Source of the DNA: Hermatobates lingyangjiaoensis
Lineage: Eukaryota; Arthropoda; Insecta; Hemiptera; Hermatobatidae
Direction of reading: 5' to 3'
DNA length: 64,000 nt
Assembly: GCA_026182355.1 (NCBI GenBank)
Contig: JAPFBL010000068.1
Location: 11,507,001 to 11,571,000, forward strand
Shown here: positions 1-12,579 of the stretch, one piece after another
Position numbering within the stretch: the stretch's first letter is position 1
Layout: every line of letters begins with the position of its first letter
Notes under the pieces: generated by a model
Told to the model about the DNA's origin: nothing
Databases searched by the model: none
Seen by the model: only the letters and a program-made list of their open reading frames with translations
Translations under genes and position numbers: made by a program

Positions 1-1440
1 AAATAAATTTAAAAACATTACATAAATGAAAGTAAATAACATTAAAATAGTTAAAATGAATATCTCTCTCAATTCATAAAAGTGATAAAAATAATTAGGA
101 ATCAACCAATTAGTAAAAAAAGATGCATGCAAATCAAAATTGCTTCTAATTAAGAAATTATTTTGTGATGCGGATGCTTCTTTACCAGTTTACACAGCTT
201 TTGGTTTTTCAAACAAGTTATTTAATGATGTTTTGCTTTTTCTGTTTAACAATCATTTATAGATAATGGGACATTATACCATATATAATTTTTCATGCCC
301 CTATGAAAAATTATTTGCTATGTATTACTGTTCCACAATTTTCCTTATAATGGTTAAATTGTTTTTTTTTTGGGAATCTGTTGAAAGTTTCTTCCACTTT
401 CCATAAATGTTGTTACAATGTATTAATAAATAAACTGTTATAAAAGTTCAAATATTTTATATAGCTGTTCTTCATTTGAGAGACAATCAGTACTTTGGAA
501 TTATGTGAACAATGTATAAGTCTTTAGAAGAGGTTGAATAACTCACTCTCGAGTTGTGCCCTTAAAATGGATTCAGTTTACTGGCTCTCGTAGGGAGGTT
601 TAAACAGTATTAGTTCCAAACTCTACTTTTTCATTATAAAGAGATCAACTCAAACAAAAAAGGACACTAAGTACTTCTTATACTAAAAGATTATAAGGAG
701 AGAGTTTTTTTTTTAATAATTTCAGTAAAAGTGTCTATTTTATTTTCTCTTGAAATCTCTTATATTTTTCATTTTTAAGTAATATTATTACCAGGTAATA
801 ATATCCACGTTTCAGTTAACCATGTCATTATTATCCATTTTAATAAACTACAACTACAGTAGCAAAAAGAGAAGTTAATTTTCTAAAGGAAACATTTTCC
901 AAACTGAAGTTGTTCCGTTCTTGATAGAATGTAGGAAAAGCAGAAAAGCCTCCATTTCCAGGAGGCGTCTTACTGTTGTCTGTGTAAAAGTTTGATCCTT
1001 TGAAGGCCACCATGTATGAAGGCCAAGATATCATATTAAATTTTTTTTTTTTTTATAAAACAAAAAACAGCGCTATCAAGAAGCAGTGTTCTTTCAGTCA
1101 ACTTAATTTTTTTTTAAGAAAATAACTTAAAATGGATCTACCTACTCTATTAATTCTGATCTGCGTGATACCAGAATGCTATAAAAATACACCTGTCTTC
1201 ATATTAAATGGATGAAATAATAATCTTAATAGCTTCACTATTAGCTGTTAATGAGTAAATCATTTATTAAAGTTCCCACTGAGGATATAGGGTAGGGGTG
1301 ATGACTGGTCGTCTAAGAACCTCCAAGTTTTCACTCTTGTACAAAATCCAATATTGGATTATGACTAATTATTATCATTAAAGATATGATTTAAGTTATA
1401 CGGAAGAACTACTTATAATTGGAATAATACTAAGACTTGA
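1..1440. other. AT-rich intergenic DNA
   Basis: No gene, RNA gene or transposon recognised. The stretch has short homopolymer runs (poly-T near 361-371 and 1041-1054) and stop codons in every frame. A perfect octamer ATGCAAAT (POU-type site) lies at 127-134, which may be chance. The short open frames here look random. Confidence 0.6.
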
Positions 1441-1730
1441 GTTTCAGTTTGTTGAGCAGGTACCTCAATAGTAAAGGACGACTGGCAACAGGCCTGCTCT
1501 GACGAGGGACTCATTGTTGTACCAAACCAAATGTGGGACATGGCAAACAGGCAGGTTTAATGAGGACTTAATCCAAGGCTTGAGTGCCGTAGGCGGTTAC
1601 TGCCGCCGCACACTCAATCTCTCGCCGACTCTCTCGTCAAACACACATCTTCACTTCTCTTGTCACATGTATCATATTTCAACGAACCAATTTATTCAGT
1701 TATGTTTGCCAACTTAAAAATTTCAGTCTA
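1441..1730. other. GC-richer island, possible conserved non-coding element
   Basis: About 290 bp clearly richer in G+C than its surroundings, with sharp edges (AT-rich on both sides). A 67-codon open frame runs across it (1514-1717) but has no recognisable domain and looks like a by-product of base composition. No splice or repeat structure was seen. Best reading is a candidate conserved non-coding or regulatory element; an unrecognised exon cannot be excluded. Confidence 0.35.
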
Positions 1731-2739
1731 CAATTGAGTCAAAGATAAATGGTACTTACAAACACTATAATGTAATGCTCCCATTTAAAGTTATTTGCAG
1801 CGTCAACAAACCAATTTAATCAATGATTGATATTTAATTAAAATTAATATCGAATCTATTCCGATGCCGAAGTTCTAAACAAGGCCAGACCGTTCACGTC
1901 GAATTCAACTTCGTTACATCAATTCACGCGTTCCACCTGTTAGCAATAATTATATGTTCTTGTTTATTGATAACAATGTCCTACCTATTTTATAAAAATG
2001 GAAAGTTTTAAGTGCTTTTGAGAAACAACACTAAAGAAATACATTTACCTTCTCTGAATGTGAGGATATCATCAGATTACGAAGCGATAACCCGATTTGC
2101 TTGTAAGGTTTCATTAATACCTATCTTTATAAAATTAATTTTTTTTTAAGAAAATAATAATCAACAAATATATTGCTGAGCAACTAGTATAGTAATCAGC
2201 AGTAAATCTGCGTTTAATAAGTATTAGTTAGAACTACTTTTGAGTTTACTAGGCAAATTAAGTATTGAGCAATATCCCTCATAGACAAGAATACCACATT
2301 GAGCTTAGGACTGCTCGTGAATCTATTAAAAGCCGTGACAAAAACCAAATTCAGTTTGTATCATGATCACTACCAGGATTCACTGTACCATTGTCAAGGT
2401 TATGACGATAATGCCAACACTTGCAAAGCATGAACCAGTGCTGTTTAAAAAAAAGTGCAACTTAGTGATTAGTCATATCCTTACTTGTGAGAACTATATA
2501 ATTACTTCATACAGAATTATTTATTTGCTTGGTGGGAAGCACCCAGTGCTCTCAGTACGACTTGTTCACCATGGACAATGTCCTCAATAAAGAAATTTTC
2601 ATTCAATTATTTATTTCGCACCAACTAGATACTTAGGTGACTTAAATGTAACAAATGGCTTACAGCAAATCTACATTCATTGCACTTATCCTTCAGAAGT
2701 AAGTAGATTTTTTTTGTTTTGAAAAAGGTATTCCATTAT

Positions 2740-2905
2740 ATAGTAGGTGCTGAGCAGGTATAAAGGCCATCAAGGTTTCAAGTTCACTGGGCATCACCTA
2801 AACTGTTTAGCTGGCTTAGCATGGTGTGTTGCCAAGCTTGAAGTTGATTATGCCTGCGGAATATTCATACGGTGTGTCCTACCGAGAAAGTTTTGATTTT
2901 TTTTA
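2740..2905. other. GC-richer island
   Basis: A 165-bp island of mixed composition inside poly(A/T)-rich DNA. It has no open frame of note and no match to the repeats seen elsewhere in the window. Candidate conserved non-coding element only. DNA from 1731-2739 and 2906-3669 holds nothing I can name. Confidence 0.25.
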
Positions 2906-3669
2906 GTTAAGGTCTGATAATAGTCCATTCAATTTGCACTTCATTTAATTAATAACTTTTAACTTTTCTAATTTCTACAAGGCAACTCTGTTTTACAATA
3001 TAGAGATAACAAAAGACGTATACTCTCTATATAAAAAAAAAACTGTCGTTATAATTTTTATTTTTATCATTAATATCTTCAGGTCAAAGCCAGGGAAACC
3101 CAGAGCTGTAGACTGTTACACATTTCTTAATGTATGCTATTAAATTATTTTCTAGACAATTTTTTAATATACTTTTTTGTCATTTTTTTATATACACTTC
3201 CTTCCTCAGATAGAGTTAAAGTGGTGATACCACATAATATTTTCATGAATATGGAGCATAAGAATTATTGTATAAAACGTGTATTTAATGCAAATAATGC
3301 AATGTGGAACATTAAGTTGCAAGTTGAAAATATTAGTGGCAACTGAATTCAAAAAATTAAATATGAACAAATATTCATCCATGAGCAAAAATTCATTTCA
3401 AAAATGTGGAAAGCAGAGTAACTCTATTCCTGTTTTATAGACTATGTAACTTTTTTATGATTAACAAATTATTATAACTCCGTTTCAAAAATGACATCCT
3501 AAATTGAGGAAAAATTTCAGTTTAAGAAAACTTAATTTAGAGAATACAAAAAGCCACTCAGTATGTTTAAATACTTATACGATAAATTAATTATTAGCAA
3601 TTAACAACATGCACTGTTATAGAACAACAGTTATCAAAAGCGTTACTCATTTTAATAATTTCTTGTCTT

Positions 3670-4100
3670 GAATTATTAATCAAATTCTGAACTAATGAAG
3701 CTAATGTTGATATTTTTGACTAATAAATTTTTTACATAATGGATGAAGCGTTTTTATTTTGTTAAACTGAACTAAAATATACAGGAGAGTTGACTTATTC
3801 CTGTTGGTCCAAATGGTTTTAAAGTTGTAACGATTGCTCTTAGCATAGAACTCTTGGTGTTGTGTTAGCAGTGATTATTATCAAGTAGTGTCGGGGAGTG
3901 CTATGGAAGGAATTGAATTGATTGTCGAAGTTTAGTATCTGGAGCGGCAATACAAAGTAACAAGAATATTAAAAAAAATATCCATCCTAAGCTGTACAAT
4001 ATAGAACCATTTCCTGAAAATTAAATCAGATATGAATTGAATATTATTGAAATATATGACCTGAACATTAAACATACTTAATATAGATGGTTTATAGAGG
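3670..4100. repeat. Dispersed repeat, longer copy
   Basis: Two blocks here recur at 5.5 kb. The block at about 3670-3715 (AATCAAATTCTGAACTAATG and flanks) matches 5496-5537. The block at 4078-4100 (AATATAGATGGTTTATAGAG) matches 5598-5620. The blocks are about 360 bp apart here and about 60 bp apart in the second copy, so one copy has an internal deletion or the other an insertion. Family unknown. Confidence 0.5.
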
Positions 4101-4289
4101 AAATCATAATGTTGATTATTTCCTTTGTCTTTCTATATGCTATCCATTTTACAATTAATGAAAATGTTATATAACAACTATACACAACAGTATAATTAAC
4201 TGGTTTTGTTGCAACAAAACTATATAACAAATTGTTATTTTCGAGTGAACAATTATTATTCAGTCTTATGAAACTACATTCCATTTCCA

Positions 4290-4470
4290 TACTAAAAACT
4301 GCTCCATGTTCAACAAGTTTGTTGCTGCTGGTTAGTCAAGCATTTCGTAGCAAGGCTCATAACGAACCGGAGGAAATGAAGCTCATGGTATGTGACCAGA
4401 GATAGCCATTGATAGTCTACTAACAAGTAGGCACTTTAGAAGCGGTAGCCATCTTCTTTCATCTTTTGTT
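4290..4470. other. GC-richer island
   Basis: A short island of balanced composition between AT-rich flanks. No frame, repeat or RNA structure recognised. Listed as a weak candidate conserved non-coding element. The flanking DNA (4101-4289, 4471-5495) holds only random short open frames. Confidence 0.22.
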
Positions 4471-5495
4471 TTATCCTGTCATTCAACAACAAAAGTTATT
4501 AAAGTTAACTTGAAATGAGAGTCCATTTTTTTTCAAATTGTTCTTTATTTATAGTAGAGTACTGATTATTTGGAAATTATTTCAAGGGTAGTTGAAATCT
4601 TGGAGGCTAGACCAAACATCTTATAGCATCAGTAGAAGATGTGATTATGATTATTCTATAGAAAAATATTTGAAACGTCAGAGGGATGTAAGCAATCCAA
4701 ATCTGCATCACAAGTAAAAAGGCATACTATTGCTAGAACAGTCAATGACATTAATATAGTCATTCGTAAAAAAAATAAAATGCAATAATAAAATGGAAAG
4801 TCAGCACTTTGACTAAAGTTTTCATTCCATACATCCAAATTATTCATCTAAAAATAATAAATAACAATTTATTATTATAAATAAAAAAATAGGTAGTCAG
4901 ATTAAATATATTTGGAAAATGATCTCATTTTATTAGTTTTTATTTTATTCTTCAAAATACCACAAATAAAGAGGACTCAGGAAGTGCTAAGTGAGAAGCC
5001 AGGGGCTATGTAACTTTACTTCGTTAACCCCGTATTGAGGTAAATGTTCTTTTTTTTCTATTTTGAAGTTAAGGAGATAATCTACAAATATAAGATCATT
5101 CGAGAAAAGTATTTCAAATGGCCATGTAAACGTATTATATGGCTGTATCTCGTCAAAAGAATTTTAATAAATTTGTATTTCATACATTTTTTAATATTTT
5201 TGTAAATAAAATGTAAAATTTTTTGAACATTTACGTAAAAAAATTATTAAAAATAGGTATGATTAAGAAAGAAAAATGCAGAGTTATCTCCTTGAAAATG
5301 ATGAAACAAGTAAGAAAGCCCTTCCTTTACGTGTTCTTCTTCTCGGAATGGTTCTTGATGAACTTGGTAGGAAACTACTCGTTAATGGAAAAATATCACA
5401 ACGTGATAGACACCTACAATGTGTGCTTTAAAAGCACCGAAGATTAAGAAACTTGGGAAGGTAGTTTCTACTCTTAGCTGGGAAGGTAGAATTTT

Positions 5496-5622
5496 GAATC
5501 AATAATCAAATTCTGAACTAATGAAACGTTGATATTCTCAAATCAGAAATTCTCCATTTTTCACCCTTTCTTCTTTAATCAACATGGAGGGTGGTTATTA
5601 ATATAGATGGTTTATAGAGGCC
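5496..5622. repeat. Dispersed repeat, internally deleted copy
   Basis: Same two sequence blocks as 3670-4100 in the same order and orientation, but with only about 60 bp between them. Identity within the blocks is very high, including a 22-bp exact match, so the duplication is not ancient. Confidence 0.5.
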
Positions 5623-6479
5623 CAATGACCAAATATTATCATGTAAAATATGTAATATTTACAAAGTAAAGTATTTTTATTCAACCGTGACCAAAATACA
5701 AAAGGTCACTGTCTCACGAAATCTGCACCCCCCCCCCCCTCCCAATATTAACATACTCTTTTATATGCATAATTATTTCAATATTTTATTCATTAACCTA
5801 ATTTAACAACGGAGAGATAATCGTTAAGTTGATATTGACCCATTTTTTTTATGAGATTAAATTACTTTTTCTTATCTTGTTTTTACATGATTTTAGTCAT
5901 TTCGTTTTATTTCGTTTTATTCTTTTAGCGTAAAAAGAGATTATCTGAACTTTGAGTACAAAGTACTTGTAAAATCAGACTAATAATTTATCATACTATT
6001 GCTGCTTTCCTTTGATACAATGTTTATTATCATAATTAGAAAGATAAATATAATGTATCAAAAAAAATAATATGCTTATAAAAGAGATATTTCATTAGTT
6101 TTTTTTGTTATTAACTTGTTCATCTGATTAACTAATTATATGATATAATTTCATTGCAATAGTTAATTTTTATACAACATTTAGAGTATACGCAGACTGT
6201 ATGTAAACTATATAGAAGTAAGTCTATATAACTATATATAGTAACTATTTAGTAATTTATTGAATTAAATTTGATTATAGAAATTTAGGATGGGAAAAGA
6301 GAAGAAGTAAAAGGGAGATTGGTTGATTTTAATTTCTATCAAAATTGTTCTTTATAACAAAGTCATTCTTTCTAGAATTCAACTCAAATTGTGTTAATTA
6401 TTGTTGAAAACTCATTATTCCTTGAACATTGTTGTCTTCACGAATAATTGACTTTCGATAAATGTTGTTTTTTCATGAA
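5623..6479. other. AT-rich intergenic DNA with a poly-C tract
   Basis: Contains an unusual poly-C run at about 5728-5738 in otherwise AT-rich sequence, and no gene, RNA or transposon signal. Confidence 0.5.
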
Positions 6480-6900
6480 AAGTCTCCCAGCTGGTATTAG
6501 ATTTGGGTCTCAGGGAATGAGTTCGAAATAAGTTTAGTGAACAGTGAAAGGGACGAAGGTGCACATCGGTGCCAGCTATTGTGCCCAAAGCCATTATCGC
6601 TTCCTTCTCACATGAAAGAAACCCTGAGAGACTTTCTACACTATATGGAAATTTTGTTATGATAGCGTGTAGCGGTTAAGAAGGAAGCGTGCTTACTAAC
6701 CAACTGATCTGTTCAATCCGCGAGCGATCGGTCGCCTAGGACACGCCTTTTTCTGCTATTCATTCAATACAACCATCGAAGGCTATGCAAATAACCTCAG
6801 CTTTCAACAAAAACTCATTGTCGCCTGAAATCATTCTCGCATGGCTTATCATTGGGAAAGAACAAACGATCTGCATTAATAGCTCATCCTTTGAAAAGTT
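6480..6900. other. GC-richer island with POU octamer, possible enhancer
   Basis: About 400 bp of balanced composition in AT-rich DNA. It contains a perfect octamer ATGCAAAT at 6785-6792, the consensus for POU-domain factors, and several ATTA/TAAT homeodomain cores. No long open frame crosses it. Its length, sharp edges and site content fit a conserved non-coding regulatory element, but there is no direct proof from one sequence. Confidence 0.35.
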
Positions 6901-7203
6901 ACTGGTCATAAAGATTACTTGCTAAAACTGCATTATTAGTAATGCATTCAGTCAACAACTCAACAGAAAATGTTTACAGAAAGAAACTGTTATCATGGAT
7001 TGACAATTTTTTAGTATTTACAAAAAAAAATTAGTTGTATTTCCAATAAAATGCTTTCAATTGAAGTTTAAAAAGCAAAGTTTTTCCTGGAGTAAAATTT
7101 AAAATTATAAAAGGAACGACTGGTATTGTCAATTTATTCTAACTACTTTTCTTCATTTTCTTATGTGTATTTTATGCCAATTTTTTTGAACACATGAACT
7201 AAG

Positions 7204-7317
7204 ATGAGGATAATAAAGTACCGCTGGTGGGTCAAATCTAGTCGTCCTTGTGCAGTCGACTTGAATGGTGAGGACCTTGATGAACTCGCCGGCCAGGAGG
7301 AAGTCATGAAAGCCTAA
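7204..7317 (+). CDS. Unrecognised 37-codon ORF, possible terminal exon
   Basis: The frame runs from ATG at 7204 to TAA at 7315-7317, with a stop just upstream at 7195-7197. Its second half, from about 7256, is markedly GC-rich and reads as a hydrophilic, acidic segment (LNGEDLDELAGQEEVMKA) followed directly by a stop. The bases before it (CCTTGTGCAG at 7246-7255) resemble a 3' splice acceptor, so the real exon could start at 7256 and be a last coding exon. I do not recognise the protein. It may equally be a chance frame in a GC-rich island. No partner exon was found nearby. Confidence 0.2.
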   Translation: MRIIKYRWWVKSSRPCAVDLNGEDLDELAGQEEVMKA

Positions 7318-8018
7318 ATATGGAGAGCTACCATATCAAATATTGACATGAGCTTAACCATTAATCCTGTTCAAGCCAAAAATAGTTACTAATCCATCCT
7401 GTATATGTGATACGGAGATACCTCAATCTCCTGCAATCCTGGTGAGTGATATATGACACAAAAGTTATAAAGACTGGCTCTCATTTGAAAGGTTAGCTTT
7501 GTAGTGACAGGCAACCTTCTAAATATCTTTAGTAATTTCAAAGCAATATGGCAGATAATAGTTAAATTTGTATATACCCCCGAACTTGAAGCAATATCCA
7601 ATAGCTCCATAAACGTTTTGTGTTAAATATTCCTTATTGTGCTAAATAGGAAAGTGTTTTTAATATCATTAAATTCACTACTGTAGTTACTCATTATTGT
7701 ATTTATTATGTATTTAAAGCTTGTATACTCAGGGAAATACTTAAAATATATTCCATTATTATATTCAATAAAAAATATATTTATGATTGATATATTATTC
7801 TGATGTTTCAACTAGTTTACAATCAAAATAGTTTCACTTTTACTCATGTTACTTACAATATTCTTTATATTTTCATATTTATGAAAATGTAAATTGAGTA
7901 AATGACTAAATGTGTTTCTATTGTTTTGAAATTAATCTAGACAATCTTCGCTCTTGTTAAGTATATTAAAACAACACTGAACTCCAAGAAAGCAAAAAAT
8001 AATGTTTATATTAAGTTT
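7318..8018. other. AT-rich intergenic DNA
   Basis: Only short open frames with AT-driven composition. No repeat or gene recognised. Confidence 0.5.
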
Positions 8019-8125
8019 TTACTTTATTATAAGTAAAGTATAGTGATCGTGAAAAAAATTTGATCACGAGATTTTGACAGAATTACATGTTTTGAGGTCC
8101 CAGATGTCGTTCTTGTGATGATGTC

Positions 8126-8212
<87 letters not shown>

Positions 8213-8310
8213 GTGTGTGTGTAGGTAAGTGGGTGGGTGAGTGAGTATGTATCTAAAGTTTGTGGCATGATTCGGTTCAGAATCCTTGATAGATCAAATT
8301 GATATTTATT
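8019..8310 (-). repeat. Dispersed repeat R1, copy 1 (minus) with embedded (GT)n
   Basis: Begins with the palindromic end (TACTTTA / TAAAGTA, 8020-8040) followed by the R1-specific block around 8041-8115, then a (GT)n tract at 8127-8221 replacing the short GGGTG-rich tract of the other copies, then the block at 8265-8310 about dissolved target sequence shared with 12.7 kb and 62.9 kb. It reads in the opposite direction to the copy at 62.4-63.1 kb. No coding frame. The microsatellite has probably grown from the simple tract inside the element. Confidence 0.65.
8127..8221. repeat. (GT)n microsatellite
   Basis: About 47 GT units with one interrupting C, located inside R1 copy 1. Produces a spurious poly-Thr/His frame on the minus strand. 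Confidence 0.95.
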
Positions 8311-9794
8311 TATGTTTTGTCGTGTGAATCATGTAATTTTATAGATAATTTATATAATTATAATATTAACAAAGAGAGATTATTGAATAATTACTATATA
8401 TTATCTACATGAACAGCTTATTTTTTCAATTATTTATTTTTCAGTATACATTTATTTGTTAATGTCAATCAGACAACATATATAAATAATTTCCTATTTT
8501 AAATTAAATTTAACAAAAGAGATAAATGACAAGCTAAATTAAACAATATAAAGCACTTTCAATTGCATTGATATGATATTTACCGGCACCAAGAAACTGG
8601 TCGTAAATAGTTGTTGAAAGTGTCCAAGTTAGGACCTGTTCATTCCGAGTTTGGTGGTGTGAGACGGTGTTGAAATAAAGCTGCTGCACAAGATATTAAA
8701 TCGTATTTAGGTGTAAAATAGAACCCTATAAGGAAGAGGTGGTAATTGAAAAGAAATTGTATGTTATTCATTAGGAGAAGCGCCAAAGGGATGACTTATA
8801 TAAAGCTTTCTGTCACCTTTAGAGTAATGACAAGTGAATTGCTACTCTCCATTACTCCCTTTCTTCCACCTCTACAACTACAGCGAGAACATCTCTAGCA
8901 GAACTTTAATAAATAACAATTGAATATCTGTCCCCATAATTTGTGCCTTTCTTGGGGAAAAGGTTACAGTTTCACTTTCGTTATTTGTGATGTCTCGTAT
9001 ATCACGCTATATCGTAGTAACATCATTTACACATAAACTTTCTGTCCCCTGCATAATATATTCCCTGTTATAATACTCTTACTACTTCAGGAGACATTGC
9101 TTGTTTCTTACTTTTACTCTTTCCTCCTGCTTGTAAGTAGGTCAGACATATTTTTATTTTTTAAGCTTCATATAATTTTATTTTGCTTTATTATACATTA
9201 TATATATTAAGGCAATAATATGTTATATTTATTTATTATTTTTATATTTTTTTCTAACTATTCCTTAAATAATTTCGTATTTTGATTTTGATTCACTGTC
9301 CGGTTCTTGATTGAAATATATCGGATCTTGAAGACTACTGATATGGAGTTATAATGAAGATAAGAGAGAATGTTTTTATTTCATCCGTCTTACTTTACTA
9401 ATACATTTTATATGTATTAGAGATAGCAATAAAAAAAAAGGAAACAATTGCAACGGCAATAAATTGAGTAACAAAGAAGAACATCAAAAAACACACCTCA
9501 ATACCTCGAAATTTACTGTGAACAGCAGAAGAAGTAGATTCCATTTGTTAACTTACTTATCGTTTAAATTCATTTTCATTTATTTTATTAATTTATTTAT
9601 TTTTATTGCAATAATTGTTTATTATTAAAAATATTTTATTTTTATTATGATTTTTCTTAGTTTCATCTTCTTCAGCTATTTCTAGAACTTTTCTTCGTTT
9701 TTGGTGTAGCCAACCTGCACAACAATTCTGAGTAACTATTTAGTTCACCTTCCCAGAGGGTGACTGTCAAAAGAAGCGAAATATTGTTTTTTTT
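8311..9794. other. AT-rich intergenic DNA
   Basis: A slightly richer stretch at about 8580-8900 has no recognisable frame. The rest is AT-rich with poly-A/T runs. No gene seen. Confidence 0.5.
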
Positions 9795-9817
9795 TTCTTG
9801 TTTCTTTCTGCGTAAAG

Positions 9818-10025
9818 TATATATATATATATATAAAAGACAACATACCATAGAAACGAGAACACTCACTGGATTAATATTTCGAACTGAAGTTCGTCAT
9901 CGAGAAGAGAGTAGAAGGGAAGAAGAACAGGTACGTGCGTTCAAGAGTGCGAGAGGAAGGTCGCCTTTTGTGTTGTTTTTTTTATTTATTTATCTGTCCG
10001 GTTTGGGCTGTTTAGTATTTACATT

Positions 10026-10083
<58 letters not shown>

Positions 10084-10090
10084 ATTAAAG
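9818..10090 (-). mobile_element. TA-flanked unit with hammerhead-like core (family C)
   Basis: A (TA)n tract at about 9818-9836 and a long one at 10027-10078 flank about 190 bp of balanced sequence. On the minus strand, about 9869-9905, there is a GATGA box, an extra C, a perfect hairpin (GAAC with GTTC around a TTCA loop), then GAA and an A/T palindrome. This is the layout of families A, B and D, but stem I does not pair here, so this copy is eroded or is a different structure. The 137-codon open frame across the TA tracts is an artefact of the repeats. Confidence 0.4.
10027..10078. repeat. (TA)n microsatellite
   Basis: About 26 TA units with a single G interruption near the centre. Confidence 0.95.
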
Positions 10091-10750
10091 TCGAAACTAG
10101 AAAACACAATAAAGACAGAGACTCACGATTCTCGATCGTTCGGCTTTCTTTCCGTCTTCGATTGTGTTTCTGAAACTTTTCTGTAACGACCTTAAAAGTT
10201 TTCTATTTTTTACTGATTTTGTGATGTTCTCATTGATTATAGAGTAACGTGTTTTTTATTCAGATCTACATATCTGTGTGAGCGTCACAACTATCAGACT
10301 TGCTACATCAGTAGTCTTTTTGAGTTCGGCGTGTCAAAATTTTGAAAAATCGAGACATTATTTTCGTGGCGTGTTATATATCACAAAATAAAGATTAAAA
10401 ATAAAATTTAAATATATATATCTTTTTTAAATTTATTATTTGCTTAATACCATTTAAAATACAGAAATCAAAATTATAAAACCAGAATTTAGCATTTTAA
10501 CATTCAGAATTAAACATGTTTTTAGAATGTAGCGTTTTTATATTAATTTCAATATTAAAACAATATGTTCAAATGTTTTTAACATTCGTTAGGCAATATT
10601 ATGGTACTTGTTCATACACGTCTGGTTTCAGAAATAAAGTATTAATTATTATTTACAGAATTAATAATATTATTATTAATAACCAATTCTGGCTGTTATG
10701 AGAGGTATATATATTTAAATTATAAAATTATTTACCTTTGAGGATGCGAG

Positions 10751-11104
10751 TCACCATAAATGAGATTGCTTGTCAACTCTGACACGCCTATCAGTGGTTT
10801 GCCATCTAACAATTATACCTGCGCAATAAATGCCAAGACTTCCTTTATTTCCTGAAACCGTGTCTACCGACTGGACTCCCAGTGTCACGCCTTTTATGTA
10901 GGTTTGGCTTCTGTGTTGAGCTAGGGTATGAATTGTTATAGGGCTTCCGTTGGTTACAACAGTAACCTTCCTATTGCCATCCATGCAAACTCTCACGGAC
11001 ATAACTTCAATTACTGCTTCCTGGTACAAGCTATTAAACAGATCCCTGATTCCAACATCATGGTCACCTTGAGGACTGCTCAAGAGGCACATACCATTCT
11101 CCTG
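10751..11104 (-). CDS. Unrecognised exon-like ORF
   Basis: Minus-strand open frame of 113 codons from ATG at 11092 to TGA at 10751-10753, extendable a few codons upstream to an AG acceptor-like site (CACTACCAG just upstream of 11104). The composition is balanced, unlike its surroundings. The protein is mixed alpha/beta in character with no repeats: a hydrophobic start, a central run with VRVCMDGNRKVTV, and a basic end (RRVRVDKQSHLW). Downstream on the same strand an AAG|GTAAAT donor-like site follows the stop by about 16 bases, and a second frame (LPGEWYVPLEQSS) runs over the 5' part, so a frameshift or a decayed exon is possible. I do not recognise a family. A shorter plus-strand frame overlaps (10928-11122) and is less convincing. 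Confidence 0.3.
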   Translation of the reverse strand, partial: QENGMCLLSSPQGDHDVGIRDLFNSLYQEAVIEVMSVRVCMDGNRKVTVVTNGSPITIHTLAQHRSQTYIKGVTLGVQSVDTVSGNKGSLGIYCAGIIVRWQTTDRRVRVDKQSHLW

Positions 11105-12579
11105 GTAGTGCTAGAGAAATAACTCCTGGAATAATAAGTCAATATCAAACGATAGTTCATTTTATTATTTTAAATTATTATTTGTCTCTATTACATAGCC
11201 TTTTAAATTCCGTTGTTTTTATTTTTTATTAATAGAGATTTTATTTTTATTTATTATTTTCTTCACCTGTTTTATTTTATTTGATTCCAAGGTTTGTTAT
11301 TTTTATGTTTTTTTTAATTTGAATATGTATTTACTTTACTTTCTGTCCCTTCCCCTCCCTGTGTATGTTGAGAGCACATTTACTGCAACTACTATAAAGA
11401 GATCCTCCACTGTTGTTTCGCTCCTCAAGCAAATCACTCACTTATTTTCTGCGGATGACGATGACTTTGTTCAAGTAATGAAGTGAATTATAGGAGTGTT
11501 TTCTTTGTGCTTTAGAATTATAAGTATTTCCATACAGATATCCAGGGCTCTATTCTTCTATTATTGGGCATAAGATTTCATCATTCGTATTTTTATTTGA
11601 TTGTTTAACTATTTTTTAATTTCTGCCTACAAAGTCACATGGAGTTTTTAGTTACTCTCTTAAATTTTGATAGGTCTGCCAGTATCTAGTGTAGTTTTCT
11701 TTTGTAATCGGTTCTCTCCATGATTACAAAAGTTAGATAACGTCCTGCAGTAATTTCTGTATTTTTCTTTAGTTTTGTAGCTTCTTCTTTGATTATGTTT
11801 GTTATAATCTGACATACTCGTAACCTAAAGTTCCTCTGTACAATCTGCTCTTATTTAAAAATGCCTAAATATATTTCCACCATGCAGTGATGCAGTAACA
11901 AATAAGCTGTGAATGAAAATATGAAACAACTTTGATAAAAAGATATTCGACCTTGCTTTTTTAGCTTTAATTCTTTTTACTATATTTGAATTAATATCTA
12001 AGACTAAAGAGTTTACGCAAAGTCAAATATGATAAGTATGATTTAAAATAATTTTGATCAATCCACACAAGTTCAGCATATATGTGATTGACTAGTGCGA
12101 TTCAATTTATTAAAGATATGTAGTACCATTTAACATTATCAATGCTGCTACTATCAGTCAAAATCATTTCCTTTAGATTAACAGTAGCTAGTTTTATAAT
12201 TAAATTTTGACAGGTATTTAATTATACTATAAATATTGTGTTTATACTCCATTTGTTATCAAAACATACGAGTACATTGTTTGTAAAGTGTTTTTTCTTA
12301 AAATATGTTATACAGTATTGGTTTTTTATAAATCAAAAATAGTGCAATTAATTAATTTATAATTAAAATAATCAAATAAACGCTGATCACTCATTTATAT
12401 TGACAATATTATATGCTATATTTTAATATGTACGAGTAGATGGAATATGCTACAACGGATATGAGTACAGTGAACTATATACAGAATAAACGTTGTTATA
12501 AAAGAAGTAATTCAAACAAAATAAAGAAATGAAAGGATAAGCTGTTACAAACATGTTTGTTAAATAATAACTGTTGCTA
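11105..12579. other. AT-rich intergenic DNA
   Basis: No gene, repeat family or RNA recognised; only AT-driven short frames and poly-T runs. Confidence 0.5.

Noticed and set aside
8083..8268. Poly-His/Thr open frame
   Set aside because: It is the translation of the (GT)n array inside repeat R1; no gene.
9760..10173. 137-codon plus-strand ORF
   Set aside because: Most of it is translated TA microsatellite (Tyr/Ile runs) and a TA-flanked unit; no domain.
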